Positions 31,859-45,400 of a DNA stretch of 64,000 bases are shown piece after piece. The translations under genes were made by a program, and so were the position numbers. Within the stretch, counting starts at the first letter, position 1, and each line of letters starts with the position of its first letter. Source of the stretch: Selaginella moellendorffii (Eukaryota > Streptophyta > Lycopodiopsida > Selaginellales > Selaginellaceae). Location of the stretch: NCBI RefSeq assembly GCF_000143415.4, contig NW_003314336.1, positions 51,296 through 115,295 on the forward strand, written 5' to 3'. The notes under the pieces are model-generated. The model did not search any database, was not told the origin of the DNA, and saw nothing but the letters and a program-made list of their open reading frames with translations.

Positions 31859-34800
31859 ATTTAGTATCAGAAATGTTCCTTAGTTTGACTTTTATTGGTT
31901 CTCAAATTATATCACCACTTGTGTTGGTATCGGAAGGTCCTAGGAGTGGGCCTATTCTTGACGAGTAGCATGTTAGGAGGACATGACTCTCCACTATAGT
32001 TTATATGTGAACTTGTAGGTGAGGTGGTGGATAGAAAAGAGCCAATAAGGGAACAACTTTGGGATCTTGGGAATAGTATAAGGTTTTCCTCATAGAGTTA
32101 AGGATGTGATCCAAATGAGCGTTTGACTTAACAAACTAGCTGATGTAATTGTGGTAAACAACTATAGTTGGGATCTTGGGAAAAATAGGAACTCCAAAAC
32201 AATAAAGGAGTCACAAGATTATCCTCATAAAGTTGAGGTTGGTGCTCATGAATTTGAGACCAAAATTAATGACTGTGGGAGGTCAAATACGGAAGAGGAC
32301 ACAAGTCTTTGAAATAGTAGCCGGAGCTGCCCTTAATAAATGTTAGAACAACCCAAGGGATTGCGGGTGCATTTAGAGGATGAGTGGACAAATACTCCTA
32401 AGATGCGAAGGTAGCCCATATGGAATAAAGAATAATCAAGTGTCGAAGTAACATTTGCAAGAATGGTCCTTATAAGTAGGACATGAATACAAGAAGTTGT
32501 ATTCTAACGAGTTGACACCTCGAAAATGGGAACTTATAGGTCGTCGGATTAGTAAGTCCAAAAGCTAGATGACTCAAGTGGAGTCAAAGAATGGTCCTAG
32601 AGGTAGTTGGACTAAGGTGTGTTGTGCCCCATGAAAGATGGGGAGGATCATAAAATCCAAGTATGAGAAGTGGGGTTTTCATTGATGGCAAAATGTGCCA
32701 TATTGAAGTTGTGGGAAAGGTGTTCCCAGAAGAAAATAACTTTGATACAAAGTTGTGTGTAAACTCTATGGTGTAGTGCTAACAGATAGTTGGCATGAGA
32801 AAGAACTGTATTGGTCTTGGCAAAGATCTAGACATAAGTAAAAAGTGTCATAAAAGTAAGCTTGTGGAGGCGATGGTGTGGAGACACTAAATGTGCCAAG
32901 GTATGATGTTTTGAGGTCAAGTTGGCGGGTTCATGAGAACCCCTTCCCAAAGGAATCCTTATGAAAATGGGAATGGCATAACCTAAGTTGGAAGGCATGC
33001 ATAGTTGTCAAGTCTTACAACTCATTTCTAGTGCTTCCACACCTCCATCATTATTTGGGTTACCACACTCCAATTGAGGCAACTAAGCAAAAAGTGCAAA
33101 ATAACTAATTAAACTAGTAGAAGGTAACTACCCAAGACCTCTTATTAGAATAAGGAAGTTGGACATACCCTTATGAGAGGATAAATTGCTTATGTTACGA
33201 TATAATAAGTCAATGTCATAAAGGGAATGCTTATTGTCAAAGAAGGCCATCATTGGGACACTCAAACACTCTAAAAACACCAGGAAATGGTGTTTAGTGT
33301 CGTGAGGGCATTAGGTAAGGCCCAAGGGACTAAGTCCCTAGTAAACGATGGATAGAAGGTGTTATCCAAATGTCTAAGGTTGTAGAGACGGGAGAAGTCT
33401 ATCTACCTGAATTGGACAAAGTAAAAAAAAGGATTTTAGCAAAGCTAATGATGGGCATATAAAGGCTTATAAGTAGCAACGTTAATTCCAGTGTGTGGGA
33501 TTACAAAGTGAGTATACCCAGATTGAGGAACCACCTCCTAAGCTATCGGGTAGGTTCATCCTTTCGAATACTTGCTAAGGCACAGTAGAAAGTGCAAAGC
33601 TATCCTCCTAGTTTAGAGGAAAATAACCAAAGGAAACGTGTGAGGCCAAAAGGCAAGTAAAAAAGGGATAGAACCAAACTATAGGAATCGAAGGGCATAA
33701 CCAAAGGTGGTTATGTGAGTTGGGAGTGGAGAATTAAGTGGGTGCTCGAGCGGGTTGTTATTAGCAATCGTGATACCATGGAAAGTCTAAAATATAGAAT
33801 TATCCATGTTAGACCATATGATAATTAGAAAACTTGCAAAAAAGAGAGGCCTTAGCAAGCTAAGGAACAGAGTTAGGTTCCCAAAAACAATTCTAGATAA
33901 ATAAATACCTAGAAAGCCAAGTGTAAATGGTTCATAGAGCGCGCGAAATCAGAATGGCGCAACAGAAGCATGGTTTTGAAGCTTGCCAAGATGCGAGGCT
34001 ATCAAAGTTAGGGAAGTAGTTATTGAGTGTTCAAAGAGAGGGCTTTGAACAAAAGTCAAGCTCTAGATGAAAGTTGATGGTTAAGGACTTTCACGCTTGT
34101 GCATGAACCATGTTACGGTGGTTGGATGACTTGCTAGGTGAGATAGGCAAGTTGGGAAACAAATACCCTAGTTGAAGGTGCTAACTTCAAAATGGATAGC
34201 CTATGGGCCCAAGCATGGAGGAGTCCATGCATGATCACAGACTTGTCAAGTGAGAGGACTTAGCAGTGCAGAGGAACTAGGTTCCTAAGCTGTGATTTGT
34301 ATCGTGCTTTAGGTATAAGTTGGTGCACTAATGTAGGGAGTCACGTCAGGCATCCTGTGTGATGCCATCCGTAGATGTATATACGGAGGTTGGGTTCAAG
34401 TCTCAACCCTCTAGTGCGTGGGCTCGAGTCCCAACTCACTAGGGCATGGTGATGGTTTGGAATATGAGGACACTCATTTTTTGGGATACTGGCTTGGGCA
34501 CACCGCCAAGTGGGGGATGCCCCAGAGTTGTGATACATGGTCAAATTGCTTTATGTGGCTTGGCATATCTAACTTGAACACTTTGGTGCGAGTGGCACCA
34601 AGGATGTGGTGAATGAGATGGGGACACCCAGTCTCAGTTGCTATGGACCCTTGGCCAGAAAGGCTTGCTTGGGTGCACTGCCAAGTGTGGGGGATGCCCC
34701 CAGAGTCATGGTCAACAAGTTAAAGGTTTGGAAGACCTAGTGCTTATTAGCAAACCTCTCAAGGTGACCAATGTGAGATCACTAAGTGTTCTTGTGGCTA

Positions 34801-35885
34801 AATAAGAATAAGGTCCTTGTTTGGTTAAGGAATAAGATTCCTAGTTCAAAGTGATGATTTGAACTGTTAGTAATAGCGTGACTTGGTCAAAGTGACAAAG
34901 TGGGAAAGACAGCAAAAAGGGAAAATAGTGGTGTCAGTGAGATGGTATAGTAAGTCCAAGGAAGTAGTCTTTAAGAAAGACCTATGAAAGGGTTGCAAAG
35001 TTGGGCTATGGATAGAGCCCATGGTAGAGAATGCTAAAGAGACTTATTAGGGGTGTGCACCCTTTATACTTGGTAAAGTGGAGCATTTGCCTTAGAACCG
35101 AAAGAATACCTCAAGGATGGAGGTAGTGAGCCTATATTGCTTGGTGCAACAATCAACAGATAGAAGCAAGAGACTAGTGGCCAAGTTTGGGCCATGGGAT
35201 TTGTTGGAAGGAATTCAAATGTCAAAGTTAGCTGAGGAACACTAATGTGTTGGATGCTAACGGATTGTGGGAAAGGAAGTGTGCTTTTAAGGATGGATTC
35301 GCAAGTGCTCAAATTTGGCGAAGTGAAAGCTCCAAGTGAGGGAGTGGCAAAGTAGCTAAATAATAGGGCTGTGGACAACCCTAACACAAATTATGATAAC
35401 TAGAACTTAGTGCCAAAGGTGGCACAAAAAAGAAAAAAAGATGATGGTGCCCTCGAGTAAAGAACTTTTTAAGATGGGGAAGTGGAGTTGCACAAAATGT
35501 GCAAAACAAGGTGTTAAAGACACCTAGGAAAATGACTACGAGAAGTTAAAATTTAAAGTTCCAATGTGCAAAGGTTATATCAATGGGAACTGAGACTATT
35601 CGAGAATGAGTAGTGGAATTGAGATAGAGAAGGTGTCTCTAACAAATTTAGCGAGAACTAAACCAATAAGATGAGAGAACCACCACAAATGGTTGAATGG
35701 GTCTTTAAGTTGGAGAGCCTATGCTCCTTAGAGGATGGATAGGGCATGGTGAGCCTTCACTGTCAAACCATTGACAAATATTGGTTAGGTGCCAAGGATG
35801 GAAAGGGTAATACATGCTAGTATTACTTTATAAAATAGTTTACCATTCGATGAGGACATCAAACTTCGTCTATGGGTGGTGGAGT
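31859..35885 (+). mobile_element. LARD internal region, near full length (4027 bp), non-coding
   Basis: Bounded by LTRs on both sides and matched over its length by 42408-46450 (4043 bp). No gag, protease, reverse transcriptase or integrase similarity is seen in any frame. The conserved length and order are what define a LARD. It contains paired tRNA T-arm-like motifs around 34385-34440 (GGGTTCAAGTCTCAACCC and GCTCGAGTCCCAACTC). Confidence 0.8.
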
Positions 35886-36723
35886 TATGAGACACAAATC
35901 CCTAAGCCCCAAAGTGGAGCCGAAAGGACACCACATGGTGGTGGCCAAAGCGAAAACCAAACGAGCGTTACATGTTTGGACTAAAAGCTCCGACTTGAAA
36001 GGTTGAGAATGGGAGTGAAAATCCCAACAAGGTGCTCAAGAAACAAGCACAAAGCGAGCAATAAGTGGGTCTCTAGAAAAGGGACACAAGAGGACCAACA
36101 CATGACACGTGAAAGTGTCCGAGATGGACTCGAGATGGAGTCCAAGATGGACCCGAGATAGAGTCCGAGGTGGACCCGAGATGGAGTCTGAGATGGAACC
36201 GAGTCCAAGGCCAAGACCGAGACCGAGGCCGAGTCCGAGTCCGAATACTAATACAGGCTGTTGGGTGAAAGCCCAAAGCAATCATCCCTCAGGCGGGGCA
36301 GGGGGCTGCAGAGGGTTCCAAAAGTATAGTAGGGAGAGTGTGGGGGTTGGAGCCCAATGGAGCCAATTTGGCCAGGAAAGGCCAGTTTGGCCTAGGAAGG
36401 CTGTGCCCAAGTGTTGGGTGATGAGGTGACCACTGGGAAGTCCAAGACTAGAGTGAATATGGACTGACAAGCGGGGTAGCTTGGTGAAGTGTTCAAAAGC
36501 CAGCTCTAGTTCTCTCGGGAGATCGAATGGTCGATGTTCCCAGTCCAAGTGTGGGTGGCACTACCTACTTGGACACTTGGTGTGGCTCAATGGAACCTTG
36601 CTCTAAACCCATGGCTAGAGCACCCAAAGGTGGAAGGTGGGCAGAGTACCCACGAGGCTCGCGTATGGCCATGGTGTTCCAAAATGTTGTCCAAAAGTCC
36701 CAGATTGTGGAAAGGAAGAGGAG
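35886..36723 (+). mobile_element. LARD LTR, truncated at 3' end
   Basis: Begins TATGAGACAC after the GGTGGTGGAG tract. The minisatellite is short (36115-36250). It breaks off at about 36723 and joins unrelated LARD internal sequence. Confidence 0.8.
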
Positions 36724-37160
36724 CTTTTTGGTATTGAAACATTGACAAATGTTGGCTTGGTGCTAAAGAAAATAGTAATCCATGATAGGGTTACTTTATG
36801 AAGTGGTTTATTGTTTGATGAGGACATGGGAACATAATAGGATTAACACATGACACGGGGAAGTGTCAGGACCGAGTCTAAGATGGACCCAAGATGGAGT
36901 CTGAGATGGACCTGAGATGGACCTGAGTTTGACCCGAGTTGGACTCAAGATGGAGTTTGAGAAGGAGTCCAAAATGGAACCTAGATGGACCCAAGTTGGA
37001 GTCTAAGACATGGACCTGAGATGGAGTCTAAGATGGAGTCTGAAAAGGAGACCGAGATGAACCTAAGATGGACCTGAGATGAAGGAGTCTAAGATGGAGT
37101 CTGAGTTGGAGTTCGAGATAGAGCCTGAGGTTGAGTTCGAGACCGGGACCAAGACCAGGA
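36724..37160 (+). mobile_element. Rearranged LARD pieces (internal end plus LTR minisatellite)
   Basis: 36724-36830 matches the last part of the internal region (GATGAGGACAT). 36840-37160 matches the LTR minisatellite, in a more decayed form. Confidence 0.7.
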
Positions 37161-37355
37161 TGTAAGCAACCAAAGAGAACGACTCGAAAGGCGATCCATA
37201 AGGGTTCAAATATAGAGGGAAAGGGCCCATGAACAAGAGTTCACCCCCTTTTCCAATTGGTTAAGGGTCTTGGGATATTTGGGGTTAAGTGTCCTTGGGT
37301 TTGAATAGTATTGGGCTAGGTGACCTCTCGGGAAGTCCAAACTCAGGAGCTTACA
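37161..37355 (-). mobile_element. Solo LTR of the second TRIM family
   Basis: TGTAAGCAACC...GAGCTTACA, 195 bp. It is the reverse complement of the LTRs in 47585-48279. It is flanked by CAGGA and CAAGA, a 5-bp duplication with one change. Confidence 0.75.
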
Positions 37356-37625
37356 CAAGACCGAGGCTAAGACTAAGACCGAAACTGAGGCTGAGACCAA
37401 GTTCGAGTCCAAGTCTAACTTAGACTCGGTCTAGGTCCTAATCCCAATCTCGTTCACCATCTCGGACTCCATCTCAATCTCCATCTTGAACTCCTTCTTG
37501 GACTCCATCTCAAACTCCATCTCAGATCCATCATGAACTCCATCTTAGATCCATCTCAAACTACATCTCTTAGTCTACCTTTGAATCCATCTCAAACTCC
37601 ATCTTGGACTCCTCAAACTTGGTCT
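37356..37625. repeat. Minisatellite pieces in both orientations
   Basis: GAGACC-type units up to about 37430 are followed by GGACTCCATCTC-type units, the complement of the same repeat, from about 37460. This makes an inverted arrangement. Confidence 0.75.
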
Positions 37626-38991
37626 TGGCACCTCCATGTGTCATTGAAATCTAGAAGGAGAATTTCTGGTGCTGTCAGGCTGCTGGGATTTTGTTGTGGG
37701 TGCGAGAGAGAATTTGGTGAAGAACTAGCTACGACAGTTTGGTGCTACAGTTATAGAAAGTCAAAGGGCTTTTGAAGTCATTGTTCTTGAGTTGGCACTA
37801 TGCTTCGTGCTGTGGAACATGCTACCTAACACACAAATCAATTACAAACTAACTTGAGACCTTTGATCCCTAAAAAGGCTTATGCAAGTGGTTGTAACTA
37901 AGGATATGCTTAACATCACTAGAATACTCCAAGTTTTAAACAAATGGATGTGTATTGGTGACAAGCTGAAGTATAATAGAGATAGGGATAGGGATTGAGT
38001 GCTAACTCTCCCCCTTAACTACTCCTACATGGTGGCAACTACCACTTCTTCCTGAGTCTTGATTGTCAAGATCATAACCTTGAGTGTCAAGGTTGCAATC
38101 CTGACTATTAGGAAAATGCCCAAATGAATGACTAATTGGTTGTGCTTCACTCTCCCACGACTGAATGGAGTTTTGTCTCGAGGCTCCTACTGCTCCATTG
38201 TGTCAGTTGGCTTAGTTGGCACTGGATTTCTTGCAAGTTCAACCTTGAATTTGTTGAGTCGCTGGTGGAACTGCTTGTCATCATCGTTATCCTTGTTGTG
38301 CTCACTCTCATTGTCATCTTCCATTATTGTGGGCTACTTTGCCTTGAGAGTGTGGATCTCACTGTGGAGCTCTACATTTTCCTTTGCAATCTGGTTGTTG
38401 ATGTGCTGTGTCTCTGCACAAACTGTCCCCTAGAAGGATGTACCTCGAATGCTCCTTTTGAGCTGCTGGATGTCGCTCTAGATTATGTTGAGCTTTGCAT
38501 CCAGGGGTTGGAAGATGACAACATTGATCATGGCCTGCAGTCTGTCATGTAGAAAAGCACTCATCTGTTCATCATGGAATTGCCATGCAAAGCCAGGATT
38601 GGCATCTGCGGCATTGGCTAAACGTGTTGGACTTCATCAACAAACTAGAGGAATGCTGAGCTGAGCAGCCGGTGTGGCAGCTCTGGTTCACATCATTGCT
38701 CCTGCTCTGGATCCCTGTGTCATTCCTGGTCTGGATGCTCTCTGCTGTGGTGCTCGTAGTGCTGTGGCATGGTGCTGTTGTCAACTGGTGCTTCTATGGT
38801 TGGGGATGCTGGCTGTTCTTTCTTGGTGTGAATTGCTGCACCATTGGTCGGGGTGGTTACAGAGTCAAGATTGATTTCTTGACTTTGTTCTTGACTCTTC
38901 TCCTCTGGTTCTTCCTTGGAGATGATGGTTTCGATTAGGCTTGTGGTTGATTTTGTCTTGTTCTTTGGAGGTGAGACTGTTGTCATCTTGG

Positions 38992-39603
38992 TTATTTTTG
39001 CCGGTGGAGTTGTTGTCGGTGGCAAAAGCTTCTTCTCATCCTCTTCTTCTTCCTCCTCTTCATCTTCTTCATTGGATACATGGAGTAGATATTCCCTTTT
39101 CTTTGATGCACATTCTTGCTTCTTGCTTGCAGAGTTGTTGGAGGTACTTTCATGCAGAATGAAAATGCTATGTCAAGAGCTGGCACAAGTGTGGTAATAT
39201 AGAAGAGTGTGAGAGTTTCACATTTCAGGCTGCTGTGCATTAGTTTCACAGAAGAGTGGATTTCCTTGATGAGTTTTTCATGGAGGTAGCTTGCGATGTC
39301 CACTTTGATTTTGTGTTGCAAGTCGTCATAGAGGATTGCGATGGCTTTGCTAGCGGAGCTACTCAACTTGCGCACTTCAAGAGTTGAGATGAGAAATTTG
39401 AGCCTTGGCTTCACCTCATTGGTGATATTACTCATTTGAAGTGAGCTTCCAGAGTTGTAATTCTTGATGATCTTAATGCATCTCGGTGGCATCACTTTTG
39501 TTTGTGATGTGGCTGTGATTTGCTTTCTGACATTTGGAAGATTGAATACCCATGTAATGTAGCCCATGGTGAAGATATATTTGTTGCCTTGAGCACACAC
39601 CAT
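38992..39603 (-). pseudogene. Unidentified retroelement ORF
   Basis: A 203-residue frame with no recognised domain; the C-terminal end is basic (KKMKRRKKKRMRRS). An adjoining minus-strand frame at 38720-39025 is Pro/Thr/Ser/Glu-rich. Their position upstream or downstream of a gypsy integrase on the same strand suggests an extra ORF of a Tat/Athila-like element, but this is only context. Confidence 0.35.
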
Positions 39604-39898
39604 TTCTTCTCAAAAAGCTGGAAGCATCTTCTTTGCGATGTCGCTCTTGTACTTTTTCTCCATCATACAGGAGAACTTGTAGAGTCCGACCTCACACAGC
39701 TAGTCATCAAGTGCTGTTGTCCTCTTCCATGCTGGATTGCAGGCGAAGAGAAGAATTGTGCTCTCTAAACTCACTACTATTGGCTCGAAGACGAACTCCT
39801 TTGTGAGAGGGTGTGTTGCCATGCTGCCCTAGAGTGTTGAGTTTGAGTCTCTGTAGAGTTTTCTCTTTGTTGGTGTGGTAATGTTGGAGAAGCTTGCT

Positions 39899-40420
39899 TC
39901 ATGTTGGTCTTTGGCACGTTTGTTGATGAGTCTTGAGAGATTCATTGGTCTCTAAGTCTTGTTTTTGGTCAAAGTTCTTAAAGTCGTTATTTTTCTTCAT
40001 ATAGCTTTCTTGATCTTGATTCTTCAAAGTCTTTCTTGTGTTGGAATTTTGAACTTGAGCTTCATGTTTCTTGATTGTGTTGAGTTCTTGAGGTAGGCCG
40101 TATCTTGTGATGATATTTTTGTAAATGAACTTTGTTGTGTTCTTTGCTATTGCAATCTTCATTAACTGAGCTTTAACACATTTTGTTATGTAGTCAGTTG
40201 CTATGACAATGTGTTTGTTTCGCTTGGAGCTTGTTATGAGTGGTCTAATGAAGCTGAGTTCCCATAATTGAAATGGTTCCAGTGGTATTATTGGATGAGG
40301 CTCTTGAGTTTGTTTCTTCAATGTGTATTTGGCTTGTTAACAAATGTCACATTCTTGACAAAATTTTATTGAGTCATGCCAAAGTGTTATCCACTAGAGT
40401 CCTGCTTGCAAAATTTTTTG
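39899..40420 (-). pseudogene. Ty3/gypsy integrase fragment
   Basis: The minus-strand reading contains WHDSIKFCQECDIC (zinc-binding Cys pair). It then reads PLEPFQLWELSFIRPL, IVIATDYITKCVKAQ and RYGLPQEL, typical of the start of the gypsy integrase catalytic core. The first catalytic Asp position of the DF/DW motif is lost (ELSFI). The frame has stops at two places upstream and then runs out into Lys/Gln-rich sequence. It is inactive. Confidence 0.7.
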
Positions 40421-40760
40421 AGCTGTGACTTCTTCTACAAAGTGACCTCCTGCTTGTCCATAGTGGCTTCTTTGAGTAGATCTTGAGTTTCTTCAGGTTG
40501 TACACATCTTCGTCATACATTGTCTTGTCCTTTCTTGTGTAGTCTTCTTCCCATAATTGAATATGTTCTTGTCCTCAAGACAAATTGCTTACGGTGATCA
40601 AAGGTGGAGTATTGACTTGGCATTGTTGCTGTTGTGAGGTAGTAGTAAATGTCATCCATCCATGTTGGTGATGTGTGGATGTGAAGTATGTTGGAGTTAG
40701 GACTGTCATCGATGTTGTATTTTAGTTGTTTGCAAGTTGTAATGCGGCTGAGGTGGTCGG

Positions 40761-42407
40761 TGTGAGACACAAAATCCCTAGGCCCCAAAGTGGAGCCGGA
40801 AGGGTGCCATGTGGTGGTGGTCGAAGCGAAAACCAAATGAGTGTAACATGTTTAGACTAAAAAGCTCCGACTTGAAAAGGTCGAGAGTGGGAGTGGAACT
40901 CCTAACAAAGGGCTCGAGGAATGAGCATGAAGCGAGCAATAAGTGAGGCTCCAAAAAGGGACCCAAAAAGGACCAACACATGACACGTGGAAGTGTCCGA
41001 GATGGACCTGAGTTGGGGTCCGAAGTGGAGTCCGAGATGGAGTCTGAGATGGACCCGAGATGGAGTCTGAGATGGAGTCCAAGATGGACCAGAGATGGAG
41101 TCCGAGATAGACCCGAGATGGAGTTCGAGATGGACCCGAGATGGAGTCTGAGATGGAGTCTGAGATGGACCCGAGATGGAGTCCGAGATGGAGTCCGAGA
41201 TGGACCCGAAATGGATTCCGAGATGGAGTCCGAGATGGAACCGAGACCGAGACCGAGACCGAGGCAGAGACCGAGACCGAGGCAGAGACCGAGACCGAGA
41301 CCGAGACCGAGTCCGAGTCCAAAACCGGGACTGAGACCGAGTCCGAGTCCGAGTTCGAGCCCGAGTCCGAGTCTGAATACTAATATAGGCAGATGGGTGA
41401 AAGCCCAAAGCGATCGTCCCCCGGGGGGGGGGGGGCTGCGGGGGGTTCCAAAAGTATAGTATAGTAGGGAGAGTGTGGGGGTTGGAGCCCAGTGGAGCCA
41501 GTTTGGCCAGGAAGCACCAGTTTGGCCCAGGAAAGGCCAGTTTGGCCCAGGAAGGTCATACCCAGTGTTGGGTGATGAACTGACCCTTGGAATCCAGACT
41601 AGAGGATACAGCCACAAGTGGGGTAGCTTGTGAAGTGTTCAAGAGCTGACTCTAGTTTCCCTAGGAGATCGAATGGTGAATGCTCGCCAGTCCAAGTGTG
41701 GGTGGCACTACCTACTGTGGATACCTGATGTGGCTCAATGGAACCTCGCTCTAAGCCCATGGCTAGAGCACCCAACGGTGGAAGGCGGGGAGAGTACCCA
41801 TGAGGCCCGCGTAGGGCCACGGTGTTTCGAAATGTTGTCCCAAAGGCCCAGACTGTGGAAAGGAAGAGGAGTAGTCCTCTGGTGTAGTGACCAAGGATAC
41901 AGTCAAGTGGTGAGGAAGTCCTAGAGGACCATGGGACTTAGTGGTCGGGCCTGTGGGCCTCGATCCCGTGGCAGTGTTGGTGAACACGGCCATGGGCAGA
42001 AAGGGACTTGGTGAAGACCAGAAAAGGGATATTGGGGAAGGCTATTCCCCATGTCTGTGGGCATCCTAAGGATGCTAAGGAGTGAATTTGGAATGATCAC
42101 TCATGGATGGATGGCCCAATCCTTGAGAGATGGGACTGTGATGCAGGTGGTGTGAGACCATCGGTATGACCAAGGTAAAGGGGCATGGCCTTAGCGTAAC
42201 GAGCTGATATGTCGGTGGTACCTTGGGGTGTTGGTCATGGGATTGGACACGTGGAGCACTTGGATCAAGTGCAAAGGTTGAGTGGCAGGGATGCCATTCT
42301 CGGGCAAGTCTGAAATAGGATTTATGGAGGTTGTGAGTGAAACTCCTCTAAGTGGTTGGAGGTGTGGTTAAGTGACTGAAGTAGAATGGAAAATTTAGTC
42401 GCTTACA
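40761..42407 (+). mobile_element. LARD long terminal repeat (5')
   Basis: TGTGAGACAC to CGCTTACA (1647 bp), followed by the best primer-binding site in the family, TTGGTATCGGAG at about 42410. The minisatellite lies at 41000-41382. A G-run occurs at 41422-41434. Confidence 0.88.
41000..41382 (+). repeat. GAGATGGAGTCC minisatellite inside LTR
   Basis: Same unit; the GAGACC and GAGTCC hexamer tails occupy 41240-41380. Confidence 0.93.
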
Positions 42408-45400
42408 ACTTGGTATCGGAGTTGTTCCTTAATCTGACTTTTATTGGTGTTGAAGTATATCACCACTAGTGTTGGCATCGGAAGGTCCTAGGAGTGGGCT
42501 TATCCTTGAGGAGTAGCAAGTTGGGAAGACATGGCTCTCCACTACAGTTCATGTGTGAACTTGTAGGCAAGGTGGTGGATAGAAAAGGGCCAATGATGGA
42601 ACGACTTTGGGATCTTGGGAATAGTGCAAGGTTTTCCTCATTGAGTTGAGGATGTGATCTAGATGAGCGTTTGACTCAGCAAACTAGCTAATGTAGTTGT
42701 GGCAAACAACTATAGTTGGGATCACAGGGAAGATAGAGACTCCAAAATGATAAAGGAGTCACAAGATTACCCTCATGAAGTTAAGGCTGGTGTTCATGAA
42801 TTTGAGACCAGAAGTAATGACCGTGAGAGGTCAAATACAGAAAAGGACACAAGTCCTTGAAATGGTAGCTGGAGCTACCTCTAATAAATGCTGGAACAAC
42901 CCAAGGAGTTGGGGGTGTATTTAGAGGATGAGTTGGTATTCTCATCACATGGATAAGTGGTCATAAGGGGCGAAAGGTTGCCCCTAGAGAACAAATCAAG
43001 TGTCGGAGTAACACTTGCAAAAGATGGTCTTTGTGAGTAGGACATGAATACAAGGAGTTGTATTCCAGTGAGTTAGCACCTCAAAAGTAGGACCTCATGG
43101 ATCGTCGGATTAACAAAGTCCAAAAAGTTGAATGACTCCAATAGAGTCAAGGAATAATCCTAAGGGCTTGAGGAAAGCATCTGGATTGAGTGTGGTGCCC
43201 CACGAAGGATGGGGAGGATTTTGAGATCCAAGCATGAGAGCAGTATATATCTCATTGATGGCAGAAGGTGCCATGCTAAAGTCGTGGGAAAGAGTTTCCC
43301 GAAAGAAAACAACTTTGACACAAAGTTGTGCATGAACTCTATGGTGTAGTGCTAATGGATAATTGGCATAAGAGACAACCATATTGGTCATGGCAAAAAT
43401 ACCTGGACACAAGTAAGAAGTGTCATAAAGGTAGGCTTGGGGAGCTGATGGTGTGGAGACACTGAAGGTGCCAAGGGGTGCTGCCTTGAGGTCAAGTTGG
43501 TGGGTTTATGAGAACCCCTTCCAAAGAAATCCCAATAGAAACGGGAATAGCATAGCCTAAGGTGGAAGGCATGCGGTTAGAGTGTGGTGACCCAGATAAT
43601 GAAGGAGGTGTGGAAGCACCAGCAATGAGTTGTAGGACTTGACAACTATGAGGCAACTAAGCAAAAGGTGCAAAATAATTCATAAACTGGTAGAAGGCAA
43701 CTACCTAAGACTTTTTATTGGGACAAAGAAGTTCGATATACCCTTATAAGGGATAAATTGTTTATGTTGTGACATAGTAAGTCAATGTCAAAAAGGGAAT
43801 GCTCATTATCAGAGAGGCCATCATTGGGACACTCAAACACTCTAGAATACCAGAAAGGGGTATTTGGTGTCATGAGGGCAATGGATAATGCCCAAGGGAC
43901 AAAGTCCCTAGTGAATGAAGGATAGGAGGTGCTATCCAAATGTCCAAGGTTGTGGAGATAGGAGAAGTCTGTCTACCTAAATTGGACAAAGCCAAAGAGG
44001 GATTTTGGCAAGGCTAGTGATGGGCATATAAAGGCCCATAAATAACAACGGTGATCCTAGTGTGTGGGATTACAAGGTGAGTAAACCCGGATTGAGGAAC
44101 CACTCCCTAGGCTGTCGGGTATGTTCATCCCTATGAATACTTGCCAAGGCATGGTAGAAAGTGCAAAGCTATCTTCCTAGTCTGGAGGAGAATAACTGAA
44201 GAAAATGTATGAGGCCAAAAGGCAAATAGTATAAGGATAAAATTGAACCATAGGAATTGACAGGCATGACCAAGGGTGGTTATGCAAGTTGGGAGTGGAG
44301 AATCAAGTGGGTGCTCAAACATGTTGTTACTAGTGACCGGGATGCCATGGAGAGTCTAAAGCATGGGATTGTCTATGTTAGACTATATGGTAATTGGCAG
44401 GCTTGCGAAAGGAGAGGCCTTAGCAAGCCAAGGAACAAGGTTCCTTGAACGTCCCCCTAGGTAGATAAGTACCTAGTCAGCCAAGTGTAAATGGTTCATA
44501 GAACGCGCGAAATTAGAGTGGCGTAGCAGAAGCGTCGTCTTGAAGCTTGCCATGAGGCGAGGCTATCAAGATTGGGGAAGTAATTCTTGAGTGTTCAAAG
44601 AGAGGGCTTTGAACAAAAGTCAATGGTTAAGGACTTTCACGCTTATGCATGAACCATGTTACAGTGGCCGAATGACTTGTTACGTGAGATTGGCAAATTG
44701 GGGGGAACAAATCCCCTAGTTGAAGGTGCTAACTTCAAAAGGGGTGGCCCATGGGGCCGAGCATGGAGGAGTCCATGCATGATCACAGACTTGTCAAGCA
44801 AGAGGACTTGGCAGTGTGGAGGAATTAGGTTCCTAAGTGGTGATTTGTAGCGCGTTTTAAGTATAAGTTGGTGCACCGGCGTGATAAGTCACGCTAGGCA
44901 TCCTGGGTGATGCCGTCCGTAGATGCATATATGGAGGTTGGGTTCGAGTCCCAACCCTCTAGTGCTTGGGTTCGAGTCCCAAATCACTAGGGCGTGATGA
45001 TGGTTTGGAATATGAGGACACTCATATTTCGATGGTCATGGACTCTCAGTGAGGAGACTGGCTTGGGCACACCGCCAAGTGGGGGATGTTCCGGAGTCGT
45101 GATACATGGTTAGATTGCTTAGTGTGGCTCGGCATATCTAACTTGAACACTTTGGTGCGAGTGGCACCAAGGACGTGGTGAATGAGATGGGGACACCCAG
45201 TCTCAGTTGCTATGGACCCTTGGCTGGAAGGGCTAGCTTGGGCACACCGCCAAGTGTGGGGGATGCCCTCGGGGTCATGGTCAACAAGTTAAAGGTCGGG
45301 GAGACTTAGTACCTATTGGCAAACCTGTTAAAGTGTCAAGATTAGATCACTATGTGATCGTATGGCTAAACAAAGACGAGGTCCTTTTGAGGTTAAAGAA

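Larger units (their letters stand above)
37626..40760 (-). mobile_element. Degraded Ty3/gypsy retrotransposon internal region, minus strand
   Basis: Contains an unidentified minus-strand ORF (38992-39603), a low-complexity ORF (38720-39025) and an integrase fragment (39899-40420). Part of 37650-37760 is the reverse complement of 48967-49085. No LTRs are recognised around it, and it is bounded at 40761 by a LARD LTR. Confidence 0.6.

Noticed and set aside
38128-38552. Plus-strand ORFs with membrane-like composition at 38128-38938
   Set aside because: Opposite strand of a degraded retroelement, with no start context or homology. Likely chance frames.
44936-44990. tRNA gene or SINE in LARD internal region
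   Set aside because: Repeated GTTCGAGTCCCAA motifs without an A box at the right distance. Kept only as an observation.
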